DNA from: Todiramphus chloris collaris | Lineage: Eukaryota > Chordata > Aves > Coraciiformes > Alcedinidae | Assembly: GCA_025345505.1 (NCBI GenBank) | Contig: JANVCC010000121.1 | Span: 694,111 to 758,110 of the forward strand | DNA length: 64,000 bases | Direction of reading: 5' to 3' | Shown here: positions 34,601 through 45,380 of the stretch, piece by piece | Layout: the number at the start of each line of letters is the position of its first letter | How positions within the stretch are numbered: position 1 is the first letter of the stretch | Notes under the pieces: model-generated | The model's input: only the letters and a program-made list of their open reading frames with translations | What the model was told of the DNA's origin: nothing | Databases searched by the model: none | Position numbers and translations under genes: made by a program

Positions 34601-35509
34601 TCGCCACACTACTGTCCATGGACCATTGGTGGTCTGAGGAGCAGAAGATGGGGACCCACTGGGAGCAGGCAGACGGATGCCCCCAGGTTCCAGCTGCTAG
34701 ATGTGACTGCAAGGAGTCAGGCCACAGCTTGGCTAGTGGAGGCCCCAGTCCCATTGCCACAGTCCCTTTCCCGAGCCTGTGAGGGTAGGGTGAGTGGTAC
34801 AGCAATGGGGCATCACACTCTGCTCGGCCGCAGGTACTTCTCAGAGGGGATTTCCTGTGCTTTCCAAGCAGCTTCTCAGGGTTTGCAACGCGGTTACTGA
34901 AGAAGCGCTTCCAGACTCCGCATTCAGGTGCGGAGCAGCGTCTGCTTCGGAGCAGCTCAGGCGTTCCCTGGAAATGCAGTAATTATCGGGGCGTTTAGAC
35001 AGTTCTCGTGCTGCCAGGTGAAGCCTGAGGTCCTTACGCACCGCTCGGCACGGCGTGGCTCCTTGGAGAAGCAGCCCCGGCACAGGCGGCTTTCCCTGCG
35101 GCTTCCAGCATTTGCAAAAGCAAGCTGGGAATGGAAATCCACCAAGGCAGGCAAACAAAGTTCTTTCCAAAAGATCCATGCTCAAGTGTCTTGGTTTTTT
35201 GTTGGCTTTTTTTTTTTCTGCCGCTGTTTTTAAAAAAGCATCTGGCAAGTCTTTCTTCAAATGTATTTTAGCTAAATGCTAAATGCAAACAAACCGCCAC
35301 CCTAATAAGCATAGTGGCATATTCATTAACAGTTCTGGCTACAGTGCTTGGAGATAAGGTGAGGGAAAACTAATTTTAGTTGGGGAAATATATGCGATCA
35401 CCATGAAAGGGATGCTAATCTTGAAGAGTGAGAAGTGTATATGTATATAAGAGAATGTATATAAAACCCTGCTAGTGCAGATGCTGCTTTTCTTGCTTTG
35501 TCTCATGAT

Positions 35510-35616
35510 GTGCTGAGGAGCGTGGGTTAGTGGCGCCCGGGCAGTGCTGGGTTAATGCTTGCACTCGATGATCTGAAAGGTCTCTGCCAACCAAAACAGC
35601 TTTGTGATCCTGTGAA
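35510..35616 (+). repeat. CR1 LINE 3' tail
   Basis: TGCTGAGGAGCGTGGGTTAG, then GATCTGAAAGGTCTCTGCC, then CTTTGTGATCCTGTGAA. This is a degraded CR1 end without the body. Confidence 0.8.
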
Positions 35617-36549
35617 GGAGGAGCTGCAGGAAGGGCTGCAGCCCTGTAGAGACCTACTGGTCTGCTCAGATATTGGGATGGGCACCGGGGCTCACCCTGG
35701 TATAAAGTCAGGTGTGTTGCCTCAGTATTCATCAGTTGATTCCCCCTGACGTGGTGAGCAGAAATACTCAAGGTTCCTCTTTTACAGTGTTTTCTGTATT
35801 CAGTGGCCATCTCAATTATACCAGGACTCTGTGCTCGTATCCTCAGTCTGAAACCGTTTCATTTGCATGCGCTGAGCGGCCGTGCTTTGCCGTTGAAAAG
35901 TTAGCCTTCAGAAATGAAAGGCAAAAATTCACCAGCTCAGAAAGAGCTGTTGGGCATAACCACGGCTTGACCATTTCTCAGCAGGGCCTTGGGCACGGGC
36001 AATCTGAGCGGCTGGAACAGCCCGGCAGCCCCACGGAGGAGCCGGTGCAGAGGGAGCCCCTTCTGCAGGGTCAGCGCGAGCCGGCAGTGTGCGAGGGGAT
36101 GCTGGCACATGGGCACGTGAGCCGCCCGGAGCGGGGTGCTGCGGGTGTCGGGAAAGCACCTTCCTGGATCCTATCGCCTCCGAGTGAAAGGTGGCTGGCA
36201 GCAGGGGCATCCTGCTGCACAGGTATCATTTACTGAATGTTACGGTTACGCTTTTCAGAGGGCAGCGTTTTGCTGCCTAAATTGGCTTCACGGGGTTTAG
36301 TAGGAGGGAAGATAAGAGCAAATAACCTGTAGGCATGATCCCTAATGAAGCCTATTTGCACATGTAAATGGACATTTCGCCCTGCCTCTGGCACACCCAG
36401 CACGGCCACCCTTCAGCAGGCAGCTGAAGCTCCCGTCTCCCTTCTGCTGCAGCCGAGTGGTGGGATGGCTGCTGGCACCAGACCCAGGGGGTTCTGCCTG
36501 AAGCGTGAGCCCAGCCCGTGGATGGCACAACAACATCTTGCATGTGGGG

Positions 36550-36806
36550 ATGTGACAAGACAAGAGGAACTGGCCTCAAGTTGTGCCAGCGGGAGGTTTA
36601 GGTTGGACCTGAGGACCAATTTCTTCCCCACAAGGGTGCCCAGGGCAGTGGTGGAGTCCCCATGACCCCTGGAGGGGTTTCCAAGCCTCCCATGGAGCTG
36701 TGGTGCTGAGGGCCAGGGGGCAGTGGTGCCCTGGCAGTGCTGGGGGAACGTTGGACTCCATGAGCTGAAAGATCTCTACCAAGCAAAATGCTTCTGTGAT
36801 TGTGTG
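36550..36806 (+). repeat. CR1 LINE 3' end
   Basis: GACAAGACAAGAGGAACTGG, GGAGGTTTAGGTTGGACCTG, CCCTGGAGGGGTTTCCAAGC and TTCTGTGATTGTG follow in CR1 order. Confidence 0.9.
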
Positions 36807-36999
36807 TGTGCAGGGGTTTCTCAGCCCCACCAAAGCTGGTGTACATACTCCAGAATTACAGAGAAATAACAAGAAAAATATGTTTGCAGCAGTGTAAATG
36901 AGACTCATTAGAAAGCAAGTGGAAAAGAAGATGGGGCTGATCGGAGACATGAGGACTAAGAGTTTCCCAGGTTTGTTTAATATTCACCGTGGGTAGTTT

Positions 37000-37430
37000 C
37001 TGGGAAGTCATCGCCTCTCTGCAAAAATGTCACCGCGCACCTGCGAATCGTGACGCTTCTTTCGGGCCTCGATCGCGCGACGCCTTCCCCCAGCCATTGA
37101 CAATCACATCAGGTTACTCGGGAGAAGCCGATGGTTTTGTGCAGAGCTCAGATAGTAGCAGGTAATGAGTATTCCCATCTCAGCAGATTTCTAATGCAAA
37201 CTCATACAGAGAAATATTACACATTAGCCTCCTTTAGAGGAGGCTCATTAAAATAGGAGCGTTTTCACTCCCACTGCTGGATGAAGATGTTGCATTTTTC
37301 AAATTTGATTCCTAAACCAATTAGTTTCCCGTGCTATAAACGCCTTTCTGTATACGCTACGCCTTGTAAGGCAGGCTTGTCATTTCTTTTAATGGGAATC
37401 ATTATTTGAGCTGAAATGTTTGGTCTGGTG
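37000..37430. promoter_or_regulatory. candidate conserved noncoding element with hairpin
   Basis: Complex AT-rich sequence with isolated CpGs (GCCTCGATCGCGCGACG near 37065) and a PBX/MEIS/SOX-like CCATTGACAATCACATC near 37095. A perfect 8-bp-stem, 4-base-loop inverted repeat lies at 37226-37245. No repeat family was seen. Regulatory role is inferred. Confidence 0.35.
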
Positions 37431-37714
37431 AGTCAAGTTCGTTTCCATTTGTGTAAAGTCAAAACGTAGCTGTCGTTTACCTTCTGCTTCTCCCTGCCCT
37501 GGTTTCCGGGCGCTGGTGAATCCAGCGGGTACCCAGCCCTGGATCCGATGGGATGCCCCGAGGGGATCCTGCCTGTCTCCTTTCACTTTCTCTGAGATGA
37601 GCCGAAGTTTAACGTTGCTTTCCCCAGGCAGGGATGCCCGTGGAGCAGTGGTGAGAAGGAGGCTTCAAGGATCCGACTGCTGCAGCACCTCATCCCTGAG
37701 AAGTGTGTGTGTGT

Positions 37715-37960
37715 ATAAATAATCTGGGTTTACTGTACATTTCAACCCTGTCTTTAACATATTATCCTGAAATCCTGTTCCTTTTTAGATGGATGCCTTG
37801 CGTGAAGCTGGCGGCATTTTGAAGACACACACGAGGAATCTGTTAAATTACATTTGCGTTAAATTAATGTGGGTGGTCCAGGCATTATCGAGCATCTAAA
37901 GGACCAGGGAAAATGCACAGCTTAAGAAATGCATTACCACGCCTAGTACAGCAGTGACCT
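37715..37960. promoter_or_regulatory. AT-rich block, candidate conserved noncoding element
   Basis: Contains GTATAAATAATCTGG, TTAACATATTATCC and GTTAAATTAATGTGG. It lies between GC-rich spacers and has no repeat signature. Weak evidence. Confidence 0.2.
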
Positions 37961-38219
37961 GTTTGGTGGATGTCGGTATGTTTTCTTTTAGCGGGACTTG
38001 TTCATTTTTGCTCCCGGTGAAACCCCTCAGCCCCCCCAGAACATCTCGATGGGTGGTTGGGGGTGTTGGGCAGCACGCGTGGGGTGACGGCCGCTCTCCG
38101 TGGCAGTTACCGCAGCTTGTGACTAAGCCAGCAGCCACGTGGAACCCTGCCTTTGGGAAAGGACGATGGAAAACTCTCTTCATTTCTGCAGCAGGACAGA
38201 GCTATGGCCACACGATTGC

Positions 38220-38600
38220 TCATTAGCAGTAAACACTCATTCTCTTCATATTAGTCCACGTTCCGTGCAGCTTTCTAAAAAGTCAGTGCCTGATGGACTA
38301 AATCATTGAAATGAAGACAGGGAGCCAAATTTAGCTTTCATTTACTGCCCTCCGGAGGGATGACCAGAATGTCATTAATAAAGTAAACAGCAGTAGGTGG
38401 CTTATGAGTAAAAGACATTAATTCCTGAAAGCAGGACACACATGGCAGCATGTACATTGGCCAATAGTTTAAAAATAATTACGTCTGAGTTGTTTATACA
38501 AACGTGGCTAGATTTTCGTTTTTATCTGAACTGATCAGATCTGTCTCCAAAAGCAATCTCCATTCTGATTTCTATCTGGTCTAATGGTTCCCTGACCTAT
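38220..38600. promoter_or_regulatory. AT-rich block, candidate conserved noncoding element
   Basis: Includes CATTAATAAAGTAAACAGC, GACATTAATTCC, GGCCAATAGTTTAAAAATAA and AACTGATCAGATC (a short palindrome near 38530). Dense in AT-hook/homeodomain/FOX-like words and free of repeats. Confidence 0.3.
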
Positions 38601-41600
38601 ATCTACCGCTTACAGCGCGCACGGGGGGAAAAAGCGGCTCCCTGTCTGCACGTGCTTAGGGCAGACACAGCTCAGCTCCCGACGTGCTTTTGTCGGCAGG
38701 GCTGAAACAGGGCGTCAGGCGGAGGTGCTGGTGACGGAGGTGTGGTGCTGGAGCGGTGGAGGCTGCCCCAGCACCCCTGGCATGGCCCTGCCTCGAGGCT
38801 CCGTCGCTTCACAGGGCTCTGGCACGTGGCAGGGCTGCTGATGGCCAGCTCGCTGCAGCTCCTCTCCTAACACAAACTGCCTGAAACCTTCGTGATCCCG
38901 TTTCAGGACTTCAGCCTGGCAGCAAGACTTCCATGTTGCCGGCTGTGGGTACAAAGCCAGTCCAGCACATGCATCCAGAAGCATCCGACAGCTGGATGGG
39001 TGGGTGGGTGCCAGGGCACAGCCCCGGGTGGCATTGCTCCTGGTGCTGGAGTGAATGCTGCGCGTCACCTCGGCCCCTCCGGCACTTTGCTGCCTGGTCA
39101 CAAATGCTCTTTGCTGGTAGATGTGTACAAATATTTTGCTCTTCTTCTGTTTCCTCTGCAGGAAGCACCAGCAGACACCTCGAGGGTCAGGCCTTGGGAC
39201 ACGGGACAGTACCTCGACCCACGTGTTCAGATATGCACTGATAAATTGTTTGGATAACCCCCTCAGCAGCGCTCTTCGGGCACGAGGCTTTGTGTCTCCT
39301 TTCGTGCCGTCTGAAGAAGGAAGTCAAAGCGGGTATGACGGCGAGTTCCACGCACCGAGTTAGGGCAGTCATTTTCCATTTCAGGAGCAGTCCTCTGCAA
39401 TAACGGAAATGCTGAAGGTTATTACAGTAATAAATGAGTTGGCAGCACGATTTCTATAAGAAACCAATGCACTTTCTTACGGCGCGCTCTTTAATTCCTT
39501 GTAAATCTCGCACTTACACGGCCAAGCTCCGACTCCCGAGTGTCTCTGCCGAGAGCCGGCAGAGCCCGGGAGTTGGTGTGGTTCATTTCTTGTTGTCCAA
39601 ACAGCTGTTCGTGATCGTCCTCCCTGCAGGTATCTGGTTGGGGATTAGTAATGCTTCGCACGCTCGTACATCACAAGAAGTGGATGTGTAATTACATTAA
39701 ACATGCTTCATCTCCTTGGACTCACTTATCCCAAATTGCTGATATTGGCTCAACTCGGTGAATTTTCTTCATAGGCAGTTTTGTTTTCTAGCATCCTGTG
39801 CTAATGTAGAGATAGGAAGCCCCACGCCAGGCTTTCAGCTCTCTCACCGGGTGCCCCGCTTCTCAGCCCAACGGTTCCTCTTAGGTGGGCAAAACCCCCT
39901 GGTTTCTGGGCACGGCAGGCTCGATCTGGCCAATGCTGCCCTGGGTGGAGACTCTGGCTGCTTCCCACTGGGGCACTCCGGCTGTCTGGGGAGGCTGCAG
40001 GACCTGGGGAGATGCTGGTCAGCTGGGATAGATGCTGCTGCTACTGGTACTGCCCTGTTCCATGGTGCTGCTGAGCAGCCATGGCCAAATGGGAAGCTCT
40101 TGGTGAAGTGTGGAGATGCCTGTTCCACTGCCAGCTCATCTCGAGGCGTCTCACTGCAGGTATGTCTCCTGTGTCAGTGCTCAGGACCACCCGGTCCAGC
40201 CCCGCTGAGGCTCCTCAGACAGCCCTGAGGCCCAGGCTTGGTGCCAAACTGCTGCTCTCCTCAACAAAATGTCTCCAGAAGCTACGGCTCAGAGGCGCTG
40301 CCCTGCTGAGGGGCTGGGAATGCCGGGTGGAAAGGAAGCAGGGCTTCCCTGGGAAGCTTTGAGGTTCAGCCTTTATGTTCCTAGCTGGGCAGCCTCCTGG
40401 CCAGATGGCAGGAGCGTTTTTCCAGCCTGGCCCGCTTTCTTCCAGGGCAGCCGCTGAACACAGGCATCTGCAGCGCTCTGGTGAAGGAAACACGAGTCAC
40501 ACTTAGATGCCCAATGCATTTTTCATGTTCCTTGGGGGTCTAATCAGAAAAATCTAGGGCTGAAATAGATGAAGACAGTCACTTACAGTCCTTATTGCAG
40601 GGAAGGGAAAAAAAAAAAAGCAGAAAGATGACAGGCATGAAAACTTTAAATGAGAACCTCATGCCCTTGGAGTGATTCACATCGCTGTGTGTTTTGGTCC
40701 CCTCTAGCTTTCACAGCTAAATCCAGAAAGATTTAGTGTACTCCCAAACGCAGCCCCCCTCTGCACTCATCTCTCATGGCTGAGGCTCTTTGATTAAATC
40801 CTATTTGGTTTCGTTTATCTCAGTCTTAGGAAACCACAGATTTGCCTGCATCGGAGTCCTGGCAAAAGGCAAATAAGAAGTCCCAGGCCTGGGACGTTGC
40901 TCCCGGACAGGGAGAGGTTTTTCCCAGGGCAGATGCTGGGTCGAGTGCGGGCATGGCTGGCTCGGCTGCGGCAGGCGCTGCGGGGAGAAGGTGATGCTGC
41001 AGCCAGGGCTGCCCGGCCCTGGCCTGTTCTGGGCAGGGGCAATCTCCAACCAAAGGGACCCCGTCGGCCTCTGTGCCACACGGCTCCTCACTGCCCTTGC
41101 CCCGACGGTCAGCTCGCCGAAACCAGGGGGAAAAAAAGGGTTTTGTTTTTTTATCGCGCTGTGATGCGCCTCTTTGGCACAGCCCTCAGTTATTGCTAAA
41201 TCTTCCCTCCGACTCCGGCGCGGCGTTTCCTCCCTTTTCCCCTGGAAGCACTTGCTTCGTTTCCCTCTCAGGCGTTTCCCTGCCTCCAGCCAGCCGGGCA
41301 GGGCTTCCTGCGGGCTCCCCGGCATCCTGGCCCTGCGGGACCCCCGCGCTGCACAAGAACTGCTGCTCTCCTGCCGGGGATGGATTCCTATCGCCTGCGC
41401 CGTAGCCGGGAGCTCGGGGAGCTCGCTGCCGTTTCCTCCCGGAGGGTCAGGCGACAGATTCCTCGCCAGGGTGGATGTGGCTGGTGCCTTGAGGATGTCC
41501 ATGGCCACCACAGCACCTCCGCTGCTGCCCAGGCACGCCCTGGTAGACACTGTGCTTCCTCACCTTTCTGTTCCCATGCAGTAGTTATCAAAAAGGAAAC

Positions 41601-41800
41601 CCGGGACTTTGATTTGGCTTTAATTTCCACGGTGCTTAGATCCACCCATTGAAATCCAGGAGTTTTTTCTACTCGGGTCTGTGCTGCAAAAATAATAACA
41701 TAAAAAAAAGATTCTTCAACCTTGGTACAACTACACTGAAACTACAAAGTGCATCATCTTAGTCCCTCATTAGCTGTGTTTAGGTGAAAGGTAAGGAAGC
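38601..41800. other. intergenic, no recognised gene
   Basis: Moderately GC-rich, with AT-rich stretches at 39370-39480, 39670-39790 and 40490-40800. A 249-codon minus-strand frame (40801-41550) is rich in Pro, Arg, Ser and Gly and has no domain. It lies in GC-rich DNA where long frames arise by composition. Confidence 0.6.
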
Positions 41801-42028
41801 CGGGACAGTCTTTTGAGCCGGGCCTGTTGGGACAGGACAAGGGGGGATAGTTTGAAACTCCAAGAGGGAGATTTAGCCTGGAGAGAAGGAGAAATTGTTG
41901 GTGCTGAGGGTGGTGAGAGCCTGTGCCAGGCTGCCCAGAGAGGTGGTGGCTGCCCCATCCCTGGCACCATTGCAGGGGAGGTTGCCCGGGGCTCTGAGCA
42001 CCCTGCTCCAGCTGCAGATGGCCCTGCA
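41801..42028 (+). repeat. CR1 LINE 3' end, truncated
   Basis: Begins GGGCCTGTTGGGACAGGACA and follows the 27919 copy closely to GCTGCAGATGGCCCTG. It then stops abruptly, lacking the last ~60 bases of that copy. A 3' truncation in a CR1 implies later deletion or rearrangement. Confidence 0.92.
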
Positions 42029-44173
42029 AATGTCTGTGGTTCGATGCATTTTTTTCTCAGGTTCTTTTTCAGGTGGTCATTCCCTGGACACCCTCTGCGA
42101 TTGCTGTGGCTTGAAGGCAGGAAAGGTCCAAAGCAGTGACAAGAGGACAGGAGGGTGAGGAGCCCTGAGCAGCCTGGGTGCTGGTGCAGCCCCGGGGTGC
42201 AGCAGCTCCCCGCTGCCGGTTGTCCTGCAGGGTGCCCAGCCCTGGCAGTGGTTTCCTGGCGCAGAGTCCCCGCTGTCCCCCCGGGTTTGGCAGCGCTCCG
42301 AGCTCCCCTCGCCCCCTCTGCGGGAAGGAGCTGCAGCGCCGGAGGGAAGTTGCGGTTTAAGAGACTTAAAGGCCTCGAATCTCCCCGTCAGTGGAAGATT
42401 AGAGTGCATTTCTCCTCCAGATTCCCACCAGGAGAAGCGAACTTCTTTAATCGTATTCAGGGCCTTGTTATCCTCTTTTCTGAGACTCATCCCATTGCAT
42501 GTGAAGCATCTCCAGGCATGCCCAGGAGAACCGGGGTGCCCTTTGCTTGTGCAGACAGCTTCCATCCGAGGCATCTGTCTTCTAAGCGTGAGGACCTGCT
42601 GCCAGGACCATGTCCAGATTCACCCCACAGGCAGCACCCGCAACATGGGTGCCCGGGTGGGTGCTGCGGGGAAGGTCACCACCATCTACGGGCAGAAAAT
42701 CCAGAGCAGCTGGGACCTCATCTTGGAGTTCAGTGCTGTTGCCTGCAAAGTGACCGAGTCTGAAGTTGGGCAAATGTGCTCCTGTTGCTGCAGGGGTTTT
42801 ATTCATGAGCGTTTTACTGGGAATGTTGTCCTCTGAGGCCACAAGTCAGCGTAGAGAAGTGGACCCTTGTCTGTGACTGGCTTATGTGGGCAGACGTCTG
42901 TATGACTCAAGAGCTGCTTTGCTGGGCACTATTGGAGGCTATAACCTCTGCAACTAACTCCATACCATCCAAATTCCTAGTGCAGGCTGAAGCATTTTGG
43001 AGCCGTTTTCAACCATCAGGACACTTCAGCAATTAGCCCCCGGTTTCAGAAAGCACTGAAAATCAACTTTGTGCCGCCTACAGCAACTCACCTCCGTTCT
43101 TTTCACCTTAGTCCTTAGACACCAGCAAGCATTCCGCAGGGAACTCTCACTCTTCTTAAGCAGCAGCTTCTAGACGCAGAAATGTTTATCGTGCCCATCT
43201 CCAACTGCCGATCACCTCGAGTGGCCCCTGCAAGCAGCTCTGCTGAATTTAATGGCAATTCCCATTCACCCGGGTAAGCGCCGGGGTGGGAAGGTGGCAG
43301 TGCCAGGAACTTGTGAAGAAACAGGCTGGAAGTTTTGAAACTGAAAATTAACACACTCGAGCTAGAAAGAAATTGCAAATTTTTAACTGTGATCTGCCCT
43401 TAACATTTAGATAATGAAGTGCCTGTTTTTCTTCTCTAGCCTTTAAATGAAGATCACATCTCAGCGCTCCAAGAGAAGTTAGATTGCATTGCTGGCAGCT
43501 GGCTGCAGCCTGTGATATGACAGTACTTTCTCACCCTCAGGTACGTGATCTTATTAATTTTACCAGTGATCTGGCACTTCCTATGGATAACGGACAAGGT
43601 AGGCGGCTAATTCCCTTTTTTTTTTTTTTTTTTTTTTTTTGTGGAGGAAGAACAGAAGAACAGAGAAAAGCAAGGAAGAAAGGAAAGATGTAATAAGGCA
43701 GACTTTCATGTAGTTGCAGTTAAAGAATCACAGAACACGTTTCTTCCACCTTCTGCAAAGCCACGGAGCATTTCAAAAGCACCCGCACATTCAAACGGCC
43801 AGGAATATTGTGGTTCGTACCTCTCTCCCATTGATCTCTAATTCCACCATTAACCAATGAAAAATACCAATAGCAATAAAACAGAGCACTAGATGTGCCA
43901 CAGACAGTCTTCAAACGGATGGCTTGGCGAGGGAGAGGAGGAAATGAAGCACTTAAATCTCTCATCAGATGTTCTGAAAATTATTTCAGCTGCTAAAAAT
44001 GCTAAACAAATTTTTATTTCAAAGGATATGTTCCAAAATCTTCCCCTTTGATAATTGCTTATTTTTTAAACCATCTGTCATATATTTCATTGCCGGCTCA
44101 GAGGGCCGATGCTCCCCTCCCCTGAGTGCCGGGGAGGGGGTGCGGCAGCCCCCCCAGGTAAGGCTTTGGGCCC
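42029..44173. other. intergenic, no recognised gene
   Basis: Bases 42850-43110 and 43320-43600 are AT-rich and repeat-free. An exon-like segment at 43440-43540 is described in the findings. Bases 43960-44080 are also AT-rich. Confidence 0.6.
43616..43640 (+). repeat. poly(T) tract, 25 bases
   Basis: Uninterrupted T run. On the minus strand it is a poly(A), but no retrocopy body was recognised to its lower-coordinate side. Confidence 0.95.
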
Positions 44174-44263
44174 CAGCATCCCTCTCCCCAGCATCCCTCG
44201 CCCCAGAGTCCCTCTCCCCAGCATCCCTCTCCCCAGCATCCCTCTCCCCAGCATCCCTCTCCC
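44174..44263 (+). repeat. 15-bp minisatellite, 6 copies
   Basis: Units of CAGCATCCCTCTCCC repeat exactly at 15-base spacing from 44174. Units 2 and 3 have point changes and a degenerate seventh unit follows at 44264. The minus strand carries regular G3-G4 runs that could form a quadruplex. Confidence 0.97.
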
Positions 44264-45259
44264 CATCGTCCGTGCACAGCATGTAGCTGGTGTTGGGATA
44301 TGGGCCGGGCCGCGGGCACAGTCTCCGCAGCTTAGCTTAGCTCTGTGATTCTGCAGTTTGGAACTTTTTTCCTTTAAAATTCGTTATTATTTATCATGAA
44401 TTGTCTATGTTGAGACTTAAACCCTGTCTCTCAACCTTTCACAGCCCTGTGAGGCTGTGTCCTCGGCCCTTAAACTACTCTCCCTTACTGGTGATCTCCA
44501 TCAAAATCTTGGGCATTTTTTTCTTCTTTCATTTCTTGGAAGTTCCTTCAGTGACAAAACAGCTAAGGAAAGAACCAGCCTGAGTCTGCCCGGCTGGCTT
44601 GGCAAGGCAGCACTCACTGCTTTCTTCCTTTCTTTCTGCTTCTGCTTCCCTTTGTCTGCAGGCTGGCAATCTCTGGCAGCAGGGGCACAGCCTCGCCCCC
44701 GACATTCACCCCAAGCAAGCGGCAGAGCAGTGAAGACCTTTTCCAGCAGGATTGGAGAGCACCCAGGGGCCGGGTCCCCTGGCCGCCGTGCCCAGCCAGG
44801 GCTGGTGCCCGTGTCGGTGGGTGCCCCGAAGGATGCCAGCGCAGCTGGGCTGCTCGGGGGGCACCGCTGGGGTTGTACCACGCAGGATGGTGTTGCCGGC
44901 TTTTGTGTTTCTCTAGGCTGTGGCACGGCTTTGTCTGGTTCTCGTGTTGATGTTGTTAATGCTCCGTGCCCACTCAGACAATAACGAAACGGTGAAATGG
45001 TGCAGAGCTGCCGTGCCAGGGCTCAGGAGGGGAACGCGCTTTGCTGCTGCTTTCCAGCCCTTCCCGAAGGGAAGTGCAGAGGTCAGAGTGCCACCTGCTG
45101 GGAGATCCCTTTTTCTCTGGATTTCACCCCAAAAAAGCCGGGTGAGATGGAGGGGGAGCTGCGCACTGGGCCTGTGCAGGTGGCAGCGCTGCAGCAGCGA
45201 GTGCTTGTCGCTGCCCAAGCAGTCCCTGCAGAGGGACCGGATGAGGCGGAAGGATGGAG
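44264..45259. other. intergenic, GC-rich
   Basis: No gene was recognised. Open frames of 140-175 codons on both strands lack domains. Confidence 0.6.
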
Positions 45260-45380
45260 CGGGATGGGATGGATGGGATGGGATGGGATGGGATGGGATG
45301 GGATGGGNNNNNNNNNNTGGGATGGATGGGATGGGATGGGATGGGATGGGATGGGATGGGATGGGATGGGTTGGGATGGG
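45260..45380 (+). repeat. (GGGAT)n pentanucleotide array containing an assembly gap
   Basis: Tandem GGGAT with occasional GGAT units on both sides of ten Ns (45308-45317). The true array length is unknown. Triple-G runs with two-base spacers fit a quadruplex-forming pattern. Confidence 0.97.
45308..45317. other. assembly gap (10 N)
   Basis: Ten Ns lie inside the GGGAT array. Any reading frame through this point is meaningless. Confidence 1.

Larger units (their letters stand above)
34601..36999. other. intergenic, CR1-bearing spacer
   Basis: Two CR1 pieces (35510, 36550) are embedded. An AT-rich patch lies at 35270-35470, with TATATGTATATAAGAG near 35440. No gene was recognised. Confidence 0.6.

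Noticed and set aside
34071-34805. 244-codon minus-strand frame
   Set aside because: Its centre is the translated GGAAT array and the flanks show no domain; GC-rich composition explains the length.
40801-41550. 249-codon minus-strand frame
   Set aside because: Rich in Pro, Arg, Ser and Gly in GC-rich DNA, with shifted open frames on both strands; no family signature.
43616-43640. Poly(T) as the tail of a minus-strand processed pseudogene
   Set aside because: No recognisable gene body or target-site duplication was found next to it.
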